Below are positions 22,531 through 34,430 of a DNA stretch of 64,000 nt, piece after piece; positions within the stretch are counted from its first letter, which is position 1, and each line of letters opens with the position of its first letter. Below the pieces are notes generated by a model, which saw nothing but the letters and a program-made list of their open reading frames with translations, ran no database searches and was not told the origin of the DNA. The DNA comes from Buddleja alternifolia. Taxonomy: Eukaryota > Streptophyta > Magnoliopsida > Lamiales > Scrophulariaceae. Where the stretch lies: contig CM033397.1 in NCBI GenBank assembly GCA_019426215.1, positions 26,910,480-26,974,479 of the forward strand, in the 5' to 3' direction. The position numbers and the translations under genes are program-made.

Positions 22531-24481
22531 TTAGTGTAATTTGATCGATTATTGATGTAGATGTATAAATATTTTAAATAACTATTATTTTTTGCTAGTG
22601 AAAAAACAATACTTCTTTACTTCTTTTCTTATATTTAAGAACTCGAAACTTATTTTCGAAACGAAATTTTAATCCTTGATTAGGAGTTAAAGGGACTTAA
22701 ATGGTGAATCTCCTCAACGATTACGCCACGTTCCAGAATTGCAAAAACTGTTTAATATACACCAATTTCTCTTCGAATAATTATCCAATTTCATTTTCCT
22801 TTTTTCTTTTCTTATAAACAAAGGTGAAGGGCACATGATTGGAGTTTGTTACCGGGTGATTTGCGGAAGAAAATGTCCAAAAATTGTCTTTGTTTCGGCC
22901 GCTTACTATTTTGTTGCAAGGAACAGAAAAAAAGATGGAGCATGATATTTGTTTAAAGAAAAAAAGGAGATGAAGCAATATACATGTCGGCAATGGGTAG
23001 CATAATTTTTTCAATATGAGTTATATTTTATGCAATTATTTTTTGATAGTGTTATATGCCCGGCGAGCCATCTGTTGGCTTAAATCACTGGAATATAAAC
23101 GCTATGATAGTTTTGTCTTTCACATCATATCAAACCTATTGGTATTGTTTTTATCGTAAATGGCTTATATAGTCTAGATAAAGATCCTTTTGAATTACAC
23201 AGAGCTAGGGGAGTGGTACGTAACTATAAGAACACTCTCGAGGGTTGTAATCCATAAACTCCGTCTCAAGTCATAGATACAATGAGATAAGGGATATCAT
23301 AGTCTCGCAAAAACTTGTCTGTATATGTTATTCTCAAACGGGAGAGTGTCTTGTTCCTTAGATAATGACCCGCCGGGTCAATGCATATATGGAGATTCAT
23401 ATATACTTTGGAGAAAGATGGAATTGAACGACCCCCCAAGGACATCTCGTTGGTTCTGGTCGAACTAGAAGTCCTTCGATTTCGTAGTGTGAGGTTAATC
23501 ATTTGACGGAGGTGTCATGTTTGGAAAGAATACTACCCACTATGCTATCACTGCGGCGCACACTAGAGGATAGTCACTTGGCGGTGTATGTCAGGTATAG
23601 TCTAGTAGTGTAGCGGAACAGATGGCATTGGCAGGAATCCGTCCAAGGCTAACTGCCTGGTATTTCCTATGATGTTGAGTAAACTCTGAATGATCGTTAT
23701 AAGTCTCCGGAGCAGTGTCTTAAAAGAAGGATTGGTAATTCTTGCTTAAAGACCTGGTCATTAGTATTTCCAACATAGTCATAGCTTCTGAGGTTATTAA
23801 GATTTCGACTGTCGCCATATCCTAGACCTTAGATGTGAAAAGAATGATGGAATTCGACTCACATGAAGATCGTAACCTAGAGAGGTTTGCATTTACTGTT
23901 AACGTCTAGGAAGTCATGGAGATGTTGCTAGACATCGATCCATGACCAATAGGTGCCTTGAATTAATTAGATGAATTAATTCAAGGTCTAATTAATTATT
24001 TGGATAATTAATTTGGCCTATGAGAAAGGACTTATTGCTAGCTTGTTAACGAGTCTAAGGGGTCACACACTTAATTTATTGTAATACATGTTGGCTAAAT
24101 TAATTCTTTGTGAATTAATGGAAAGATTGATTAATTGGAATTAATTAATCGGGAAAAAGAAATTAATTAATTAAGAGGTCTTAATTAATAAAAGGTCTTA
24201 TAATTTAATATTGGCATATTAAATTGGGAAAACTAGTTAATTAATTAATTAGTAGTCTAATCAATTAATACATGAAAGAGAAAATAAATATATATATATA
24301 TAATATATGTATATATGGGCGTGTATATATATGTGTGTCTGGTGGAATGATTTTTCTCTTGTTCACCAGGTCTACACACACACATATATATATATATATA
24401 TTGTATGCATCTAAATATATATGGTAAGATCCATTTTATTAATTAGTTGACTAATTAGATATGTGGAAAGATCTTATATTG

Positions 24482-24536
<55 letters not shown>

Positions 24537-25560
24537 ATGGATCTTGTTTATATTTGGGAGGATCTAAATATATGGAAAGGTTTCACTAGTTATTAGGATG
24601 ATTCAAATAACTATGGAAGCGAGATATAAAGAAGGAATAACACATAAAATAAAAGGACATATATATATATATTCATACATACACGCACAACTTGTATTTT
24701 GGTGTGTGTGCCGTGTGTGCGTGTATATGTGTGAGAGTTTCCATCTTTTTGGAACCTCTATATATCTATATATATTATATTTAGTGTATAATATCTAATT
24801 AACATAATCACAATTTCAAGAGTAAAAATATTCATCCTCTCCTTCTCTCTTTAAATCTCTTTCATGTTCTTAAAGCTCTTGTGTTGAGAATGAAGAACAC
24901 AAGAAATAATTGCTACCATTTATTTTTATAAGCCAAGTATTCGATTTTCTCCTTGCTAACACTGGTGGAGATAATCGAGGGTGCGAACGAAGGTGTGGAT
25001 ACACCCTAAAGACGCAACATCTGTGAGATTTTAAATGGCATGTAGATAATTATATGACAGATTTAAAGGATCATGATTATCTTTCCATAATAAATAATCA
25101 TTTTAGAAGTTTTATATAATTGACTACATTTATTTACTAAGGTTAATTAAATTAGTTAGAGCAAAAGGATCAAAGCCTTTGGATCACGTAATTGGTGAGT
25201 CTATTATTTAAGTGTGTATTGATTGGAATTGGAGAGAAGCTATATTGGAGAGGAGTCGGATCCAACTTTTTGTACCCAAATGCAAAACTAATAAAGGAAA
25301 GTTATTGAACTGACACATACAATGCTGAGTGCAGGAATAGTTTTCAGTTGATTAGCGTTTGTTTAATTGCACGCAGAAAATTATTTTAGTTTGAACAAAT
25401 TGGTCTTTTCATTTACTATCATGTTCTGGGTGAAACCTAAACTTAAGAACAATAAAGAAAATAAAATAAAAACATATTAAACCATATAACATTTCACAAT
25501 CAATCAACTAGTAATTGTATTTATTTATTTATTTATTATTATTAATCAAATAACAAAGTC
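22531..25560. other. Long non-coding stretch, possibly a decayed LTR element
   Basis: There is no protein with known motifs. The part from 23950 to 24260 is full of TTAATTAA-type motifs, and 24280-24800 holds several (TA)n and (CA)n runs. The more GC-balanced section 23200-23900 and the tail near 24960-25020 (GGTGTGGATACACCC) recall long non-coding LTRs of plant retroelements, but no second copy lies in the window. Confidence 0.3.
24484..24533. repeat. (TA)n microsatellite
   Basis: Uninterrupted run of about 25 TA units. A smaller (TA) run is at 24384-24400. Confidence 0.95.
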
Positions 25561-25625
25561 CTATATATATATGACTTATCTAAAACATTACTTCATCCCA
25601 TTACCAAATATCGCAATAAGATTTT

Positions 25626-25877
25626 CTATCCGACGGTCGGCACTGAAGTGACTTTGTATTGCCCATCAAAAAAGACCCAGACACGATTGCAACAAAAATT
25701 AGGCCACACACGTTCTCCAACAGGGACAAGCACAGCAGTAACCTTTGGATTCTCACGATGAATTGTGGCCTTGGCTTCTTCGGTACTTTTTCCAAGCAGT
25801 TCTGGCCATCTCTCTTTGTCATCCTTGGGGCATCCCTTAACTTTGCATGGTGGATACTTATATGGATCTATGGGCAT
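25626..25877 (-). CDS. Potato type I serine protease inhibitor (family I13)
   Basis: Intact 83-residue frame. The family core is clear: WPELLGK (24-30), EEAKATIHRENP (33-44), the exposed inhibitory loop about 53-62, then NRVWVFF (64-70) and the closing VPTVG (79-83). Such proteins block serine proteases through the loop and act in defence against insects and microbes. No signal peptide is present, so the product is probably cytosolic, as in several short members. Aligned to barley CI-2, the P1-P1' pair is Pro59-Asn60 with Trp58 at P2, and one loop-supporting Arg is replaced by Cys; the second Arg (65) is kept. Four cysteines (11, 16, 62, 63) are present. ATG 25877 is chosen because a TATA box lies about 65 bp upstream. 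It is the only intact-looking host gene here. Confidence 0.85.
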   Translation of the reverse strand: MPIDPYKYPPCKVKGCPKDDKERWPELLGKSTEEAKATIHRENPKVTAVLVPVGERVWPNFCCNRVWVFFDGQYKVTSVPTVG

Positions 25878-25940
25878 TTTGTCTATTGGCTTAGTTTCCT
25901 GTCTGTAATTGTACGTGACAAATGATTCATGTTATGGACT

Positions 25941-25950
25941 TATATTTATA
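25941..25950 (-). promoter_or_regulatory. TATA box of the protease inhibitor gene
   Basis: On the minus strand TATAAATATA lies 64 bp upstream of the ATG at 25877, which gives a short 5' UTR and a single-exon gene. Confidence 0.6.
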
Positions 25951-26320
25951 CTAATTCTTTACTTGATAGATACAGATTAACTACAAAAGTCAATCAAAAT
26001 GAGTGGTTAATATAGTATATGTTGATAATCTATAATATAATTATTTCTATTCTCTACATATATACCAATAAAATAGAAATAAACTCTTTTAATCTGGTCA
26101 AAATAGTTATGACATGTAACTTATGAGATTGACTTCTGTAATTACCGCTAATCACATGGTTTTCATTGAGTCAAGTTTTGGATTATGAAGCATCACAGAT
26201 TATTATATATCATAATATCCATTATCTGTTATACATTATAGTAAGAGTATGTTTGGGAAATTGGTTTGACTTTGACTCAATACATACCAATTTTATGATA
26301 ATTTAAATTTTTTATTGCAG

Positions 26321-26385
26321 TGAAAAAACCTCAGCCACCTGGTATTACATTTGATGAAAATATAAAGAAGCAGAAAATCAAGTAG
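26321..26385 (+). pseudogene. Possible orphan terminal exon
   Basis: A good acceptor (TTTATTGCAG, 26311-26320) precedes a short reading frame with KKPQPPGITFDENIKKQKIK ending in TAG at 26383-26385. No family was recognised and no upstream exon was found. It could be chance. Confidence 0.2.
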
Positions 26386-26742
26386 CACGGACAATATCAA
26401 GAAAAAGTTCTATTATTAATAAGTTCAATTATATATAAAAGTCTTTGATAGTACTATCAATACAATGAATATTATAATATGAAAAAACTTCGCGTACAAC
26501 TTCGATAAACTTCTTAAGAATTGCCAATATATTTCGAAACTAATATAAATTTATTGGAAGTTTTAGTGTTCTTTTTTGTTACACCTGATAATTGTTATTT
26601 TACGTATCCATTAAAACTAAAACAAGTTCGATTATCTACACACAAATATTGCAAAAAGAATAATACATTTATCATAACTAGTCGCCCTAAACCATTCATC
26701 CATGGATTCGTCCCTGATAGGTTGTATATGCTAGATCATACA

Positions 26743-27306
26743 TGACACCGAAGACTCCCTTGTCGTGCTAAATTTACCCAAGTAATGATCTTTGTGGGAA
26801 AAGTGCATGATATTCAAAATTTTCAGCAGAATAATAACAGCTTGACCACAAATTTTTAGCTGACTTTAAATACAAAACTGCTTTGTTCTAGACGTCTCCT
26901 GATTATGTACGATATATGTGTGGATAGCCTTATGTGTCTAGTTTCATGGGAAGAAAACGGTTCAAGAATCCGAGCTTTCTACAATGAGTTATGAATTTTC
27001 TCGTGAAAACGCACACAGCTGTCCGCACAGCCGAGAAGCTCCAAAAGTTGCTGAAATTTTGAATAACTTTTCATTTCTCCCTAAAGTTTCCTATTCTATT
27101 AAATAGTTTATCTAATTATTTAAGAGTCTTCTTTGAATTAGTAGTCAAGGTCTTTAAGTTTGTTTACATTTCCTAAGTACTTTTAAGTTTTCTAAGTGTA
27201 ATTAAGTTACCTTGAAATTTACTTTGACTGGAGGGTTGTTCCAGCTTCTTGTTCTATAAATTCCCATCATATGTATTGTATTGAGGAGATTGAATTGAAG
27301 TAAAAA
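26743..27306 (+). repeat. 5' LTR of the Reina-like element, 3' end lost
   Basis: It matches the pieces of the 3' LTR from ACACCGAAGACTCCC to GAAGTAAAAAAAA with scattered substitutions. The last about 150 bp present in the 3' LTR are missing here. Confidence 0.8.
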
Positions 27307-27725
27307 AAAGTAAGACTGTGTTTGTTTTTATTTTGGGGGTTTGTTTTGGTGAAAAAGTTTATTGAGAGTACTTGTGTATTTTGATGAAAATATGTTTGGT
27401 TTTGTGTTTAATTTTATTTTCCGAGGAGACAAAAGTTACTGTAGCAGTCAAATCATGCAAGTTTTTATCTGAAAAGTTATGTTTATAATTAGTTAATGAT
27501 TGAAAAATATAATATAATATGAGTTTTAAATGATTATAATATTACGGTTATATATATATATTGTAGTTGATGTAATTAGTAGGCACCCTAAAGTAGACAT
27601 AAATAGGGAGACAATAGCTGACAAATTTTTGGACCAAAAAAGTCCTTTTTGGTAAAAAAAAAAAACATAAAGCAAACAAGTTTTGGCCAAGATTTTTGGT
27701 CCAAATGTGTTTGAAGGGAAACCAT
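27307..27725. other. Unassigned insertion between LTR and gag
   Basis: T-rich DNA that replaces the LTR end, PBS and gag start. It contains ACTGTGTTTG near its left end and CAAATGTGTTTG near its right, but no convincing TIR or TSD. Confidence 0.35.
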
Positions 27726-28352
27726 TTTCGGTTCTCTATGCAAGTGGGTGCTTCCAACCGAGGGAGTTCCGTGAACAACAAATCATCACCAACACCAAAA
27801 TTTCAGCCCACTAAATCAGTACCCAAAAGTGAAGTCGTGACTAATCCAAGTCGCTACGATAATCCTAATGCATCTAAAAAATGCTTCAAGTGCCAAGGCT
27901 TTGGACATATTGCATTAGATTGTCCAAATCGCAAGACTATTGCTTTGGTGGATGAAAATATTGATGAAGAAACCAATGACCCATCAGAAAGTGTTGAAGA
28001 AGAAACAAGATAGAATGAAGAAATTACCTATGAAGATCATGGTGAATCACTAGTTATTCGTCGAACTTTGAGTGTGACTCATGTAGATGATGATACGTGG
28101 CTGTGCAATAGACTTTTTCATACAAGATGCAGTAGTCATGGGAAAATATGAGATGTTATCATCGATGGAGCAAGTTGTGAAAATAGATGGTTGAAAAGCT
28201 GGATTTGAAAATGGAGCATCATCCACAACCTTACAAACTTTCGTGGCTGCATAAAAGACATGAGGTTCGGGTAGATAAAAGATGTCTTGTACATTTCTCC
28301 ATTAGGAAGAGTTATGTGGATGAACTATGGAGTTGCAACAACTTTCAATGTT
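27726..28352 (+). pseudogene. Gypsy gag C-terminus, protease and integrase tail remnants
   Basis: The frame at 27726-28013 contains a CCHC zinc knuckle, CFKCQGFGHIALDCP (about 27880-27924), which in gag binds element RNA, then an acidic tail ending in TAG. Downstream, shifted frames show a protease-like stretch (DVIIDGAS near 28152-28175, an altered form of the D-S-G active site) and EVRVDKRCLVHFSI. Near 28335 this joins directly to an integrase-tail motif, FNVAD, that continues after the solo LTR at 31785. RT and the integrase core have been deleted. No product is expected. Confidence 0.7.
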
Positions 28353-28357
28353 GCTGA

Positions 28358-29741
28358 TGTCACGCCCCCAAATTTAGTCCCTAAAGGGCCAAAATCTGAA
28401 AGCGTGAGTCTATCAAAACAAAAATTCAAAATTTCTAGTAGGTTTCCAACCCTAACACCATCAACCAGATAGCGTAAACTTACTATCCAAAACAGTTTAA
28501 GTAACTTACTATTCATGGCTCAATCTGCAATACTCACCTCTAGGATTGTCCATGTCTACGCTCAGATCATCCATGCCAATCTCATTGCCCAACTCACTCT
28601 AACTGGAAGGAAAAAAAGTGAAATACGTAAGCAAAGGCTTAGTGAGTGCCAGTGCGTGTGTGTAAGTTGCTTAAAATAGTTTTTAGACCCAAATGATCAA
28701 TTAGTGAGGGAAAAACAATAATAATTTTTTTTTTTGTTGATTTTCAAAGGATCTTTGAAATCCTAAATAAGAAAAGCAATTTGTGATCATAGTAACAATT
28801 AAGCAATAGCTAGTATGAGGCAAAGGTCTTAGTATATGCACGATGAGGTTTTGTCAAATATCATTGAAAACATGCTTGAAAAAAATTTACGTTCATGATA
28901 AACCTGGAACAATTGGTGGCATGATATTTAAGTTTCAAAACATGCATTTTAAAAAGCATGTAGTTCAATGCAAGAATCACGTACAAGACATGTTTAAGTA
29001 ACATGTACACGTCACACTTAAGCAGTAGGGGGCCATGTTAGAAATACCATCGCGTCCGATGATTTACCCATAGCACTTTGGGTCCCGCTGCTTCTTCCTT
29101 ATCACCCCTGAACACGCGGCTTAAAAGCCATCACCTTATACCTCCCCACGCAGGCTCGCGATGCCCGATTTGGTCATATCCGGAGTATGCCACACTATAA
29201 ATGACCCATGCACCCTCAGAGCACTCCGTCCTAGGTGCATGGATCTGGACGTGGATAGCGGGAACTGTTTAAGACCGCAAGCCCATGCTTGACCGGCCGA
29301 ACCCTTCCCTATCCATCGCCCGACCTTGGGCCCAACACAACCACGTCAGATGCAACACGTCACAAGAACACCATCACGACAAATGATCACAATACAAGAC
29401 CAATGATGGAGTAATATCAAGAAAATCATAAAATCGATGTTTATTTGAAATCATTCTTGTAAAAATTATGCATCCGAAATAAGTATGCAATCACGTATGT
29501 CACGAATGATGCAATGAAGCATTTTAGCTCACGATGAAATATTCAATCGAGCGAATAGTTTTTCAGAATTTCCTTAAAAGAATGTTTTCCTAGAATTCAT
29601 TCACAAAATGCAAGATACGTGTTTGAAACATCCATGCAGGTACTAGTTGGTGCCAAGAATTGGTGAATATAAAATGAGTCCTTGATTTGATTTGAAAGTG
29701 TTGAAACTCATTTTAGGTCAAGTATTCAAAGCATGACGAAA

Positions 29742-29789
<48 letters not shown>

Positions 29790-31779
29790 GACGTGTTCCT
29801 TCCAGTTTTGAAAGACATATAACTATAACTTTAAGAGGCAACTCACAGTACTCTTCCAAGCTAAAAGGATCGTTGCCGAGTGAATCTCCAACACTACCTG
29901 CTTTGGCCAAATATCAAATTAGAATCTTATTCTATCACTCGAATCTAATAACCTGCCGAACCCAATCTATTTGATCCTATAAACTTTGATTATGCATAAA
30001 GTATACACTATTTTCCCATAATTTAGCTATAACAAAATTAATTTTAAAAATTCACAAAAACTTCAAGAAACAATTTTGCGCGGTTGTAATTTGAAAATTT
30101 TTAAAATTCATAGAGGAAGAGTTTACCTCTAAAACTTCCAGAACTACCCAACACTTGTTGAAGAAAGATTGGGTAAAATTTTCAAAAGCAATGAACATTT
30201 CCAAGTGGGTGTTTTAACCACCAAACCTAAGCCAAACTAAATCAGATTTTGATCAAAACAAGCTGCATTTCAAAATTTGTATAAAATCCTTTGTTTATCA
30301 AAAAACAAAAATCCCAAATTTTGTATGACATGTTCACAAGACACTGAAAATGGTTCTAGAAAATTTTGGAAGCCAAATAAAATATTTAGATACAAAATCT
30401 TCAGCTCAAAACAACACTTATTTGTAAATGAGTAATTCTCTGGCAGCAGTTGTCTACCAATTTTTATAAATTTCATCAAAGCTCCAAAAATCTCAAAATT
30501 TTACAGAAACATACAAAACATGTATAGATATCTATAGAAAAAGTTTTAAATTATAATTAAAGTTTAAATATGAAATTGTAAGCTCAACAAGTGGTTTTTT
30601 CGAAACATGATATAATTCTGGCAGTTCTTTTGAATAATTTAATAGAAATTCTACAAGACTCCGAAATTTACGAAATTTTACCAATATGTTGCTAACACAT
30701 CCAAGTTAATTGGAAAATATTTTGACTCCAAAATTCGGTCATTTGGCATTTCAAGTACAACCTAGAACCCGTACGCAGAAACTGAAATGGAGTTCAACTT
30801 CATTTCATGACAAAACAACAATGCATGTCCTAAATGACTTTCAAAAACAAGTTAGATTCGACAAGCAATCAGTTATCTATTTTTCAAATACAAATATAGT
30901 GATGGGTCTATAACAATTTATCCAAATCCTTTCCTCAAACACACAATCAACCAAATTCTCAGCCCTACATTCCAATTCACCTCATGCATGTCCCAATTGA
31001 GCCTCCAATTGATGAATTCAAGATTTAATTCTACAATAATTCTAATAAATCAAGAATAAATACATTTTAACAGTGATGAGGATGTCTTACCTAAGTATTT
31101 GGTTGATGAGAAAACACCAAGGGAACAAATTTCTAATGGTGCTGCCAGATTTCAGGTCCGGAAACTGGGTCACGATTTTAGGCGAATCTGAAACTTTTTG
31201 TAGCAGATAAGAAAATTCCGAACACATGGTATTCTTCCTTGTCTTCTCAGGGAGATTTTGAGCTAAAAAGATTCCAATTTGGGCATCATTTGATCCCTCA
31301 AAACTTGAAAATACCAGCATTGCCAGTGCTGGAAATTTCTGTGGGAAAATTGCTTGGGAAAATGTGGTTTCTATGTTGTGGGTTGAGCTTTCTCTTTCCA
31401 TGGTTTCTTGAATGGTTTTTGGTAGTTAAAATGAGATGCAAATGGGGATGAAATCTGATTTTGGAGCATGTAATACTTGAGTGAATGAGAGGAGAAATGA
31501 GGAGCAAGATAGGGGTGAATATATATAGGGGTGGTGAGGACTTCATTGCAATTTCTTCTTCTTCTCCTTATTTTTCCTCATATCCCCAAACAAACATATT
31601 AATCTTTAAGGCCCCACATGGATGCAAATTGATGTTTAAGTCCATCCACTTATTTGAATAATCCTTGGGTATGTACGTACTATAATTATTACGTATTAAA
31701 TTAAGTTATATTCTATACATTATGCTACTATTCATCGGATTACTAAGTAGGTTAGTATTTAGAAAACTCTGGTGTCACA
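28358..31779 (-). repeat. Solo LTR of a Tekay/Del-like gypsy element
   Basis: 3,422 bp with ends TGTCACGCC...GGTGTCACA. The flanking pentamers are GCTGA (28353-28357) and GTTGA (31780-31784), a TSD with one change. Neither PBS nor pol lies on either side, and the disrupted integrase motif resumes after it, so it is solo. On the minus strand it has a TATA-like run near 31519-31527. It is of the same family as the LTR at 56405-59896, in the opposite orientation. Open frames inside it have no motifs. Confidence 0.8.
29743..29784. repeat. (TA)n microsatellite in the solo LTR
   Basis: About 21 TA units followed by CACACG. The related LTR at 56405-59896 shows only a short AT stretch at the matching place (about 58685). 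Confidence 0.9.
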
Positions 31780-31784
31780 GTTGA

Positions 31785-31853
31785 TCTGTCACTTTACTCC
31801 GGCCAAGAAGTCAAATTGGACTCGAGGACGAGTCTTTCTCAACTAGGGGAGAA
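31785..31853 (+). pseudogene. Integrase C-terminal tail of the Reina-like element
   Basis: The frame resumed after the solo LTR reads LYSGQEVKLDSRTSLSQ, a conserved tail of plant gypsy polyproteins. ACTAGGGGAGAA at 31841-31852 serves as a polypurine tract before the 3' LTR. Confidence 0.6.
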
Positions 31854-32269
31854 AAACACCGAAGACTCCCTTGTAATGCTAAATTTATCCAAGTAATGAT
31901 CTTTGTGGGAGAAATGCATGATATTCAAAATTTTAAGCAGATTAATAACAGCTTGACCACAGATTTTTAGCTGACTTTGAATACAAAAATGCTTTATTCT
32001 AGACGTTTTCTGATTACATGCGATATATGTGTGGATAGCCCTATGTGTCTAGTTTCATGAGAAGAAAATGGTTCATGAATTCGAGCTTTCTACAATGAAT
32101 TATGAATTTTCTTGTGAAGACGCGCACAGCTGTCTATACAGCCGAGAAGCTCCAAAAGTTGCTGGAATTTTGAATAACTTTTCATTTCTCCCTAAAGTTT
32201 CCTATTCTATTAAATAGTTTATCTAATTATTTAAGAGTCTTCTTTGAATTAGTAGTCAAGGTCTTTAAG
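31854..32269 (+). repeat. 3' LTR of the Reina-like element, first piece
   Basis: It matches 26746-27160 of the 5' LTR. It stops at the copia TSD TTAAG and continues at 39937-40074 and 41155-41317. Confidence 0.8.
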
Positions 32270-32439
32270 TGTTATAAAAATTTGAAGAATATAACCAATA
32301 ATTTGGATTGCTTGAGGCGTAACTAGCACTGTCCTAAAGGATTAATTCCACCCCTCGGAGATAGTAATCTCGACACAAAGGTTTTATGTGGCTATCCTCC
32401 TAGGATTCAACAAGCACTTCTCAACTAGTTTGTGCTAAC
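32270..32439 (-). repeat. 3' LTR of the copia element, outer piece
   Basis: It matches 39428-39597. The second piece is 34578-34912. Confidence 0.85.
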
Positions 32440-32604
32440 TGTTAGAGTGGTATAAACCCCGTAAGGAACTTTGTATTGCACAAGACATATAAATAATACA
32501 AGAGTCTTGGGAAATAAGTAAACCCTATGCTAGATACAAGGAAAGATGGAAATACGTAAAGATATACAAAAGATATTATAATATATTTAACACTCCCCCG
32601 CAGT

Positions 32605-33675
32605 CTAAGCGGGAGATGCTCGAACGCTGAGACTGTTTCTAAAATCCAAGAAGAGAGTAGAGGACAATCCTTTGGTGAAGATATCTGCAAACTGATGAGC
32701 CGAAGGCACATGTAACATACGTACTTCACCAAGAGCAACCCGTTCCCGTACAAAGTGAAGATCTATTTCAATATGTTTGGTACGTTGGTGTTGTACAAGA
32801 TTAGAGGTCATATATATGGAGCAGATGTTGTCACAATAAACAATGGTGGCTTTAGAAAGAGGACAGAGTAACTCAAAAAGAAGATTGCGAAGCCAAGAGG
32901 CTTCCGCGACCGCATTAGCAACACCACGATATTCAGCTTCAGCACTAGAATGAGAAACAACATGTTGACGTTTAGACGACCAAGAGATAAGATTATCACC
33001 TAAGAAAACACAATAACCAGAAGTGGAGCGACGAGTATCGGGACAACCAGCCTAGTCAGCATCAGAATACGCAATAAGTTGAGAAGTAGAAGAAGGACGA
33101 AGATGGAGTCCATGGTTTAGAGAGCCCTGAATATAGCGAATAATGCGTTTCAGGGCATGCAGATGAGGTTCACAGGGATCATGCATAAAGAGGCAAATTG
33201 GTTGAACAGCATAAGCGATGTCAGGGCGAGTGATGATGAGATATTGTAGTGCACCAGCAAGACTACGGTATAATGGAGCATTGGAAACGGGTGTGCCAGA
33301 GGAAGAGAGTTTGGAACAGGTATCAACAGGAGTAGTGCAGGGATTGCAAGAAGACATGTTAGCACAATCAAGAATTTCACGGGCAAACTTAGATTGGGAA
33401 AGAACGAGACCGGAAGAGGAACGAGAGACATATATACCAAGAAAATAATGTAAAGAACCAAGGTCAGTCATGGCAAATTCAGAAGAAAGAAGAGTAGTAA
33501 GATGACGAAGACCGGAAGTAGTGGAGGCAGTGAGGATAATGTCGTCAACATAAAGAAGAAGGTAGGCAGTATAAGAGGGATGATGGAGAATGAAGAGAGA
33601 GTTATCGGCTTTACTGCTGACAAAACCGAGATAGGAAAGATAAGACGCAAAACGGTGATACCAAGCTCGGGGCAT
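32605..33675 (-). pseudogene. RT C-terminal part and RNase H of the rearranged copia
   Basis: From 33675 leftward the frame reads PRAWYHRFASYLS, LLYVDDIILT (the catalytic YVDD), LGSLHYFLGIYV and RPDIAYAV. RNase H follows with YSDAD; a TAG at about 33050-33052 then replaces the conserved Trp of DADWAG (TGG to TAG). Downstream frames contain the VQHQRTKHIEIDLHFVRE and ADIFTKGL motifs, ending near 32605. These enzymes copy element RNA and degrade the RNA strand. The RT N-terminus is cut at the palindrome junction. Confidence 0.85.
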
Positions 33676-33840
33676 TATAATGGTTGGTAATGGTGTTGTA
33701 CTACCCGTCTCCCATATTGGTCATACTCGTCTTTCCTCTTCTTTATCCCCCCTTCTAGATGAAGGGGGGATAAAGAAGAGGAAAGACGAGTATGACCAAT
33801 ATGGGAGACGGGTAGTACAGCACCATTACCAACCATTATA
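33676..33840. repeat. Near-perfect palindrome, 80-bp arms
   Basis: The left arm 33676-33755 and right arm 33761-33840 are reverse complements with one mismatch, around the loop TAGAT. A 120-bp direct repeat also flanks it: 33635-33755 and 33887-34006. Both arms derive from the protease region of the copia element. Confidence 0.95.
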
Positions 33841-33903
33841 TGTTTAGATTATTTATAGGTTTAGATAAAGGGGGGATAAAGAAGAGGAAAGATAAGACGT
33901 AAA

Positions 33904-34430
33904 ATGGTGATACCAAATCGGGGCATTATAATGGTTGGTAATGGTGCTGTACTACCCGTCTCCCATATTGGTCATACTTGTCTTTCCTCTTCTTTATCCC
34001 CCCTTCATCTCAAAAATATTTTAATCTCTTCGTCAATTGTTAAAAATCTCATCTCCGTTCGTCAATTTACGCGTGACAATAACTGTTCTATTGAATTTGA
34101 TCCCTTTGGTTTCTCTGTGAAGGATCTTCATACGGGCACGTGCCTCCTTCGCAGTGAGAGTCGTGGCGAACTTTATCCGGTCGGCCCTTCCACTACAAAT
34201 CTATCTTCCACTACTGTCTGTCTTGCTGCTCTCTCACCCATCATCTGGCATCGTCGACTCGGCCATCCTGGAGACTCAGTTTTTAAATTTTTAGCATCTA
34301 GGAATTTTATTTCTTGTCAAAATAATGTTTCGTCTTTATGTCATGCTTGTCAACTAGGCAAGCACTGTCGTCTTTCTTTTACAAACTCTACTACTCGTAC
34401 CTCTTGTGTTTTTGAGCTTATTCATTCCGA
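33904..34430 (+). pseudogene. Inverted protease/pre-integrase segment of the copia element
   Basis: The frame reads VGNGAVLPVSHIGH, FEFDPFGF-type pre-integrase motifs and the zinc-binding HRRLGHPG...CHACQLGKH pattern, ending in LIHSDI before the LTR piece. It corresponds to 46800-47310 of the related element at 44987-50000. Its strand is opposite to that of the RT part of the same element. There is no start codon of its own and the segment is non-functional. Confidence 0.8.

Noticed and set aside
24598..24798. 66-codon plus-strand frame
   Set aside because: Made largely of (TA)n- and (GT)n-derived codons; low complexity.
31087..31546. Frames of 70-104 codons at the left end of the solo LTR
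   Set aside because: They lie in an LTR that is repeated at 56405-59896, where the matching frames are not kept.
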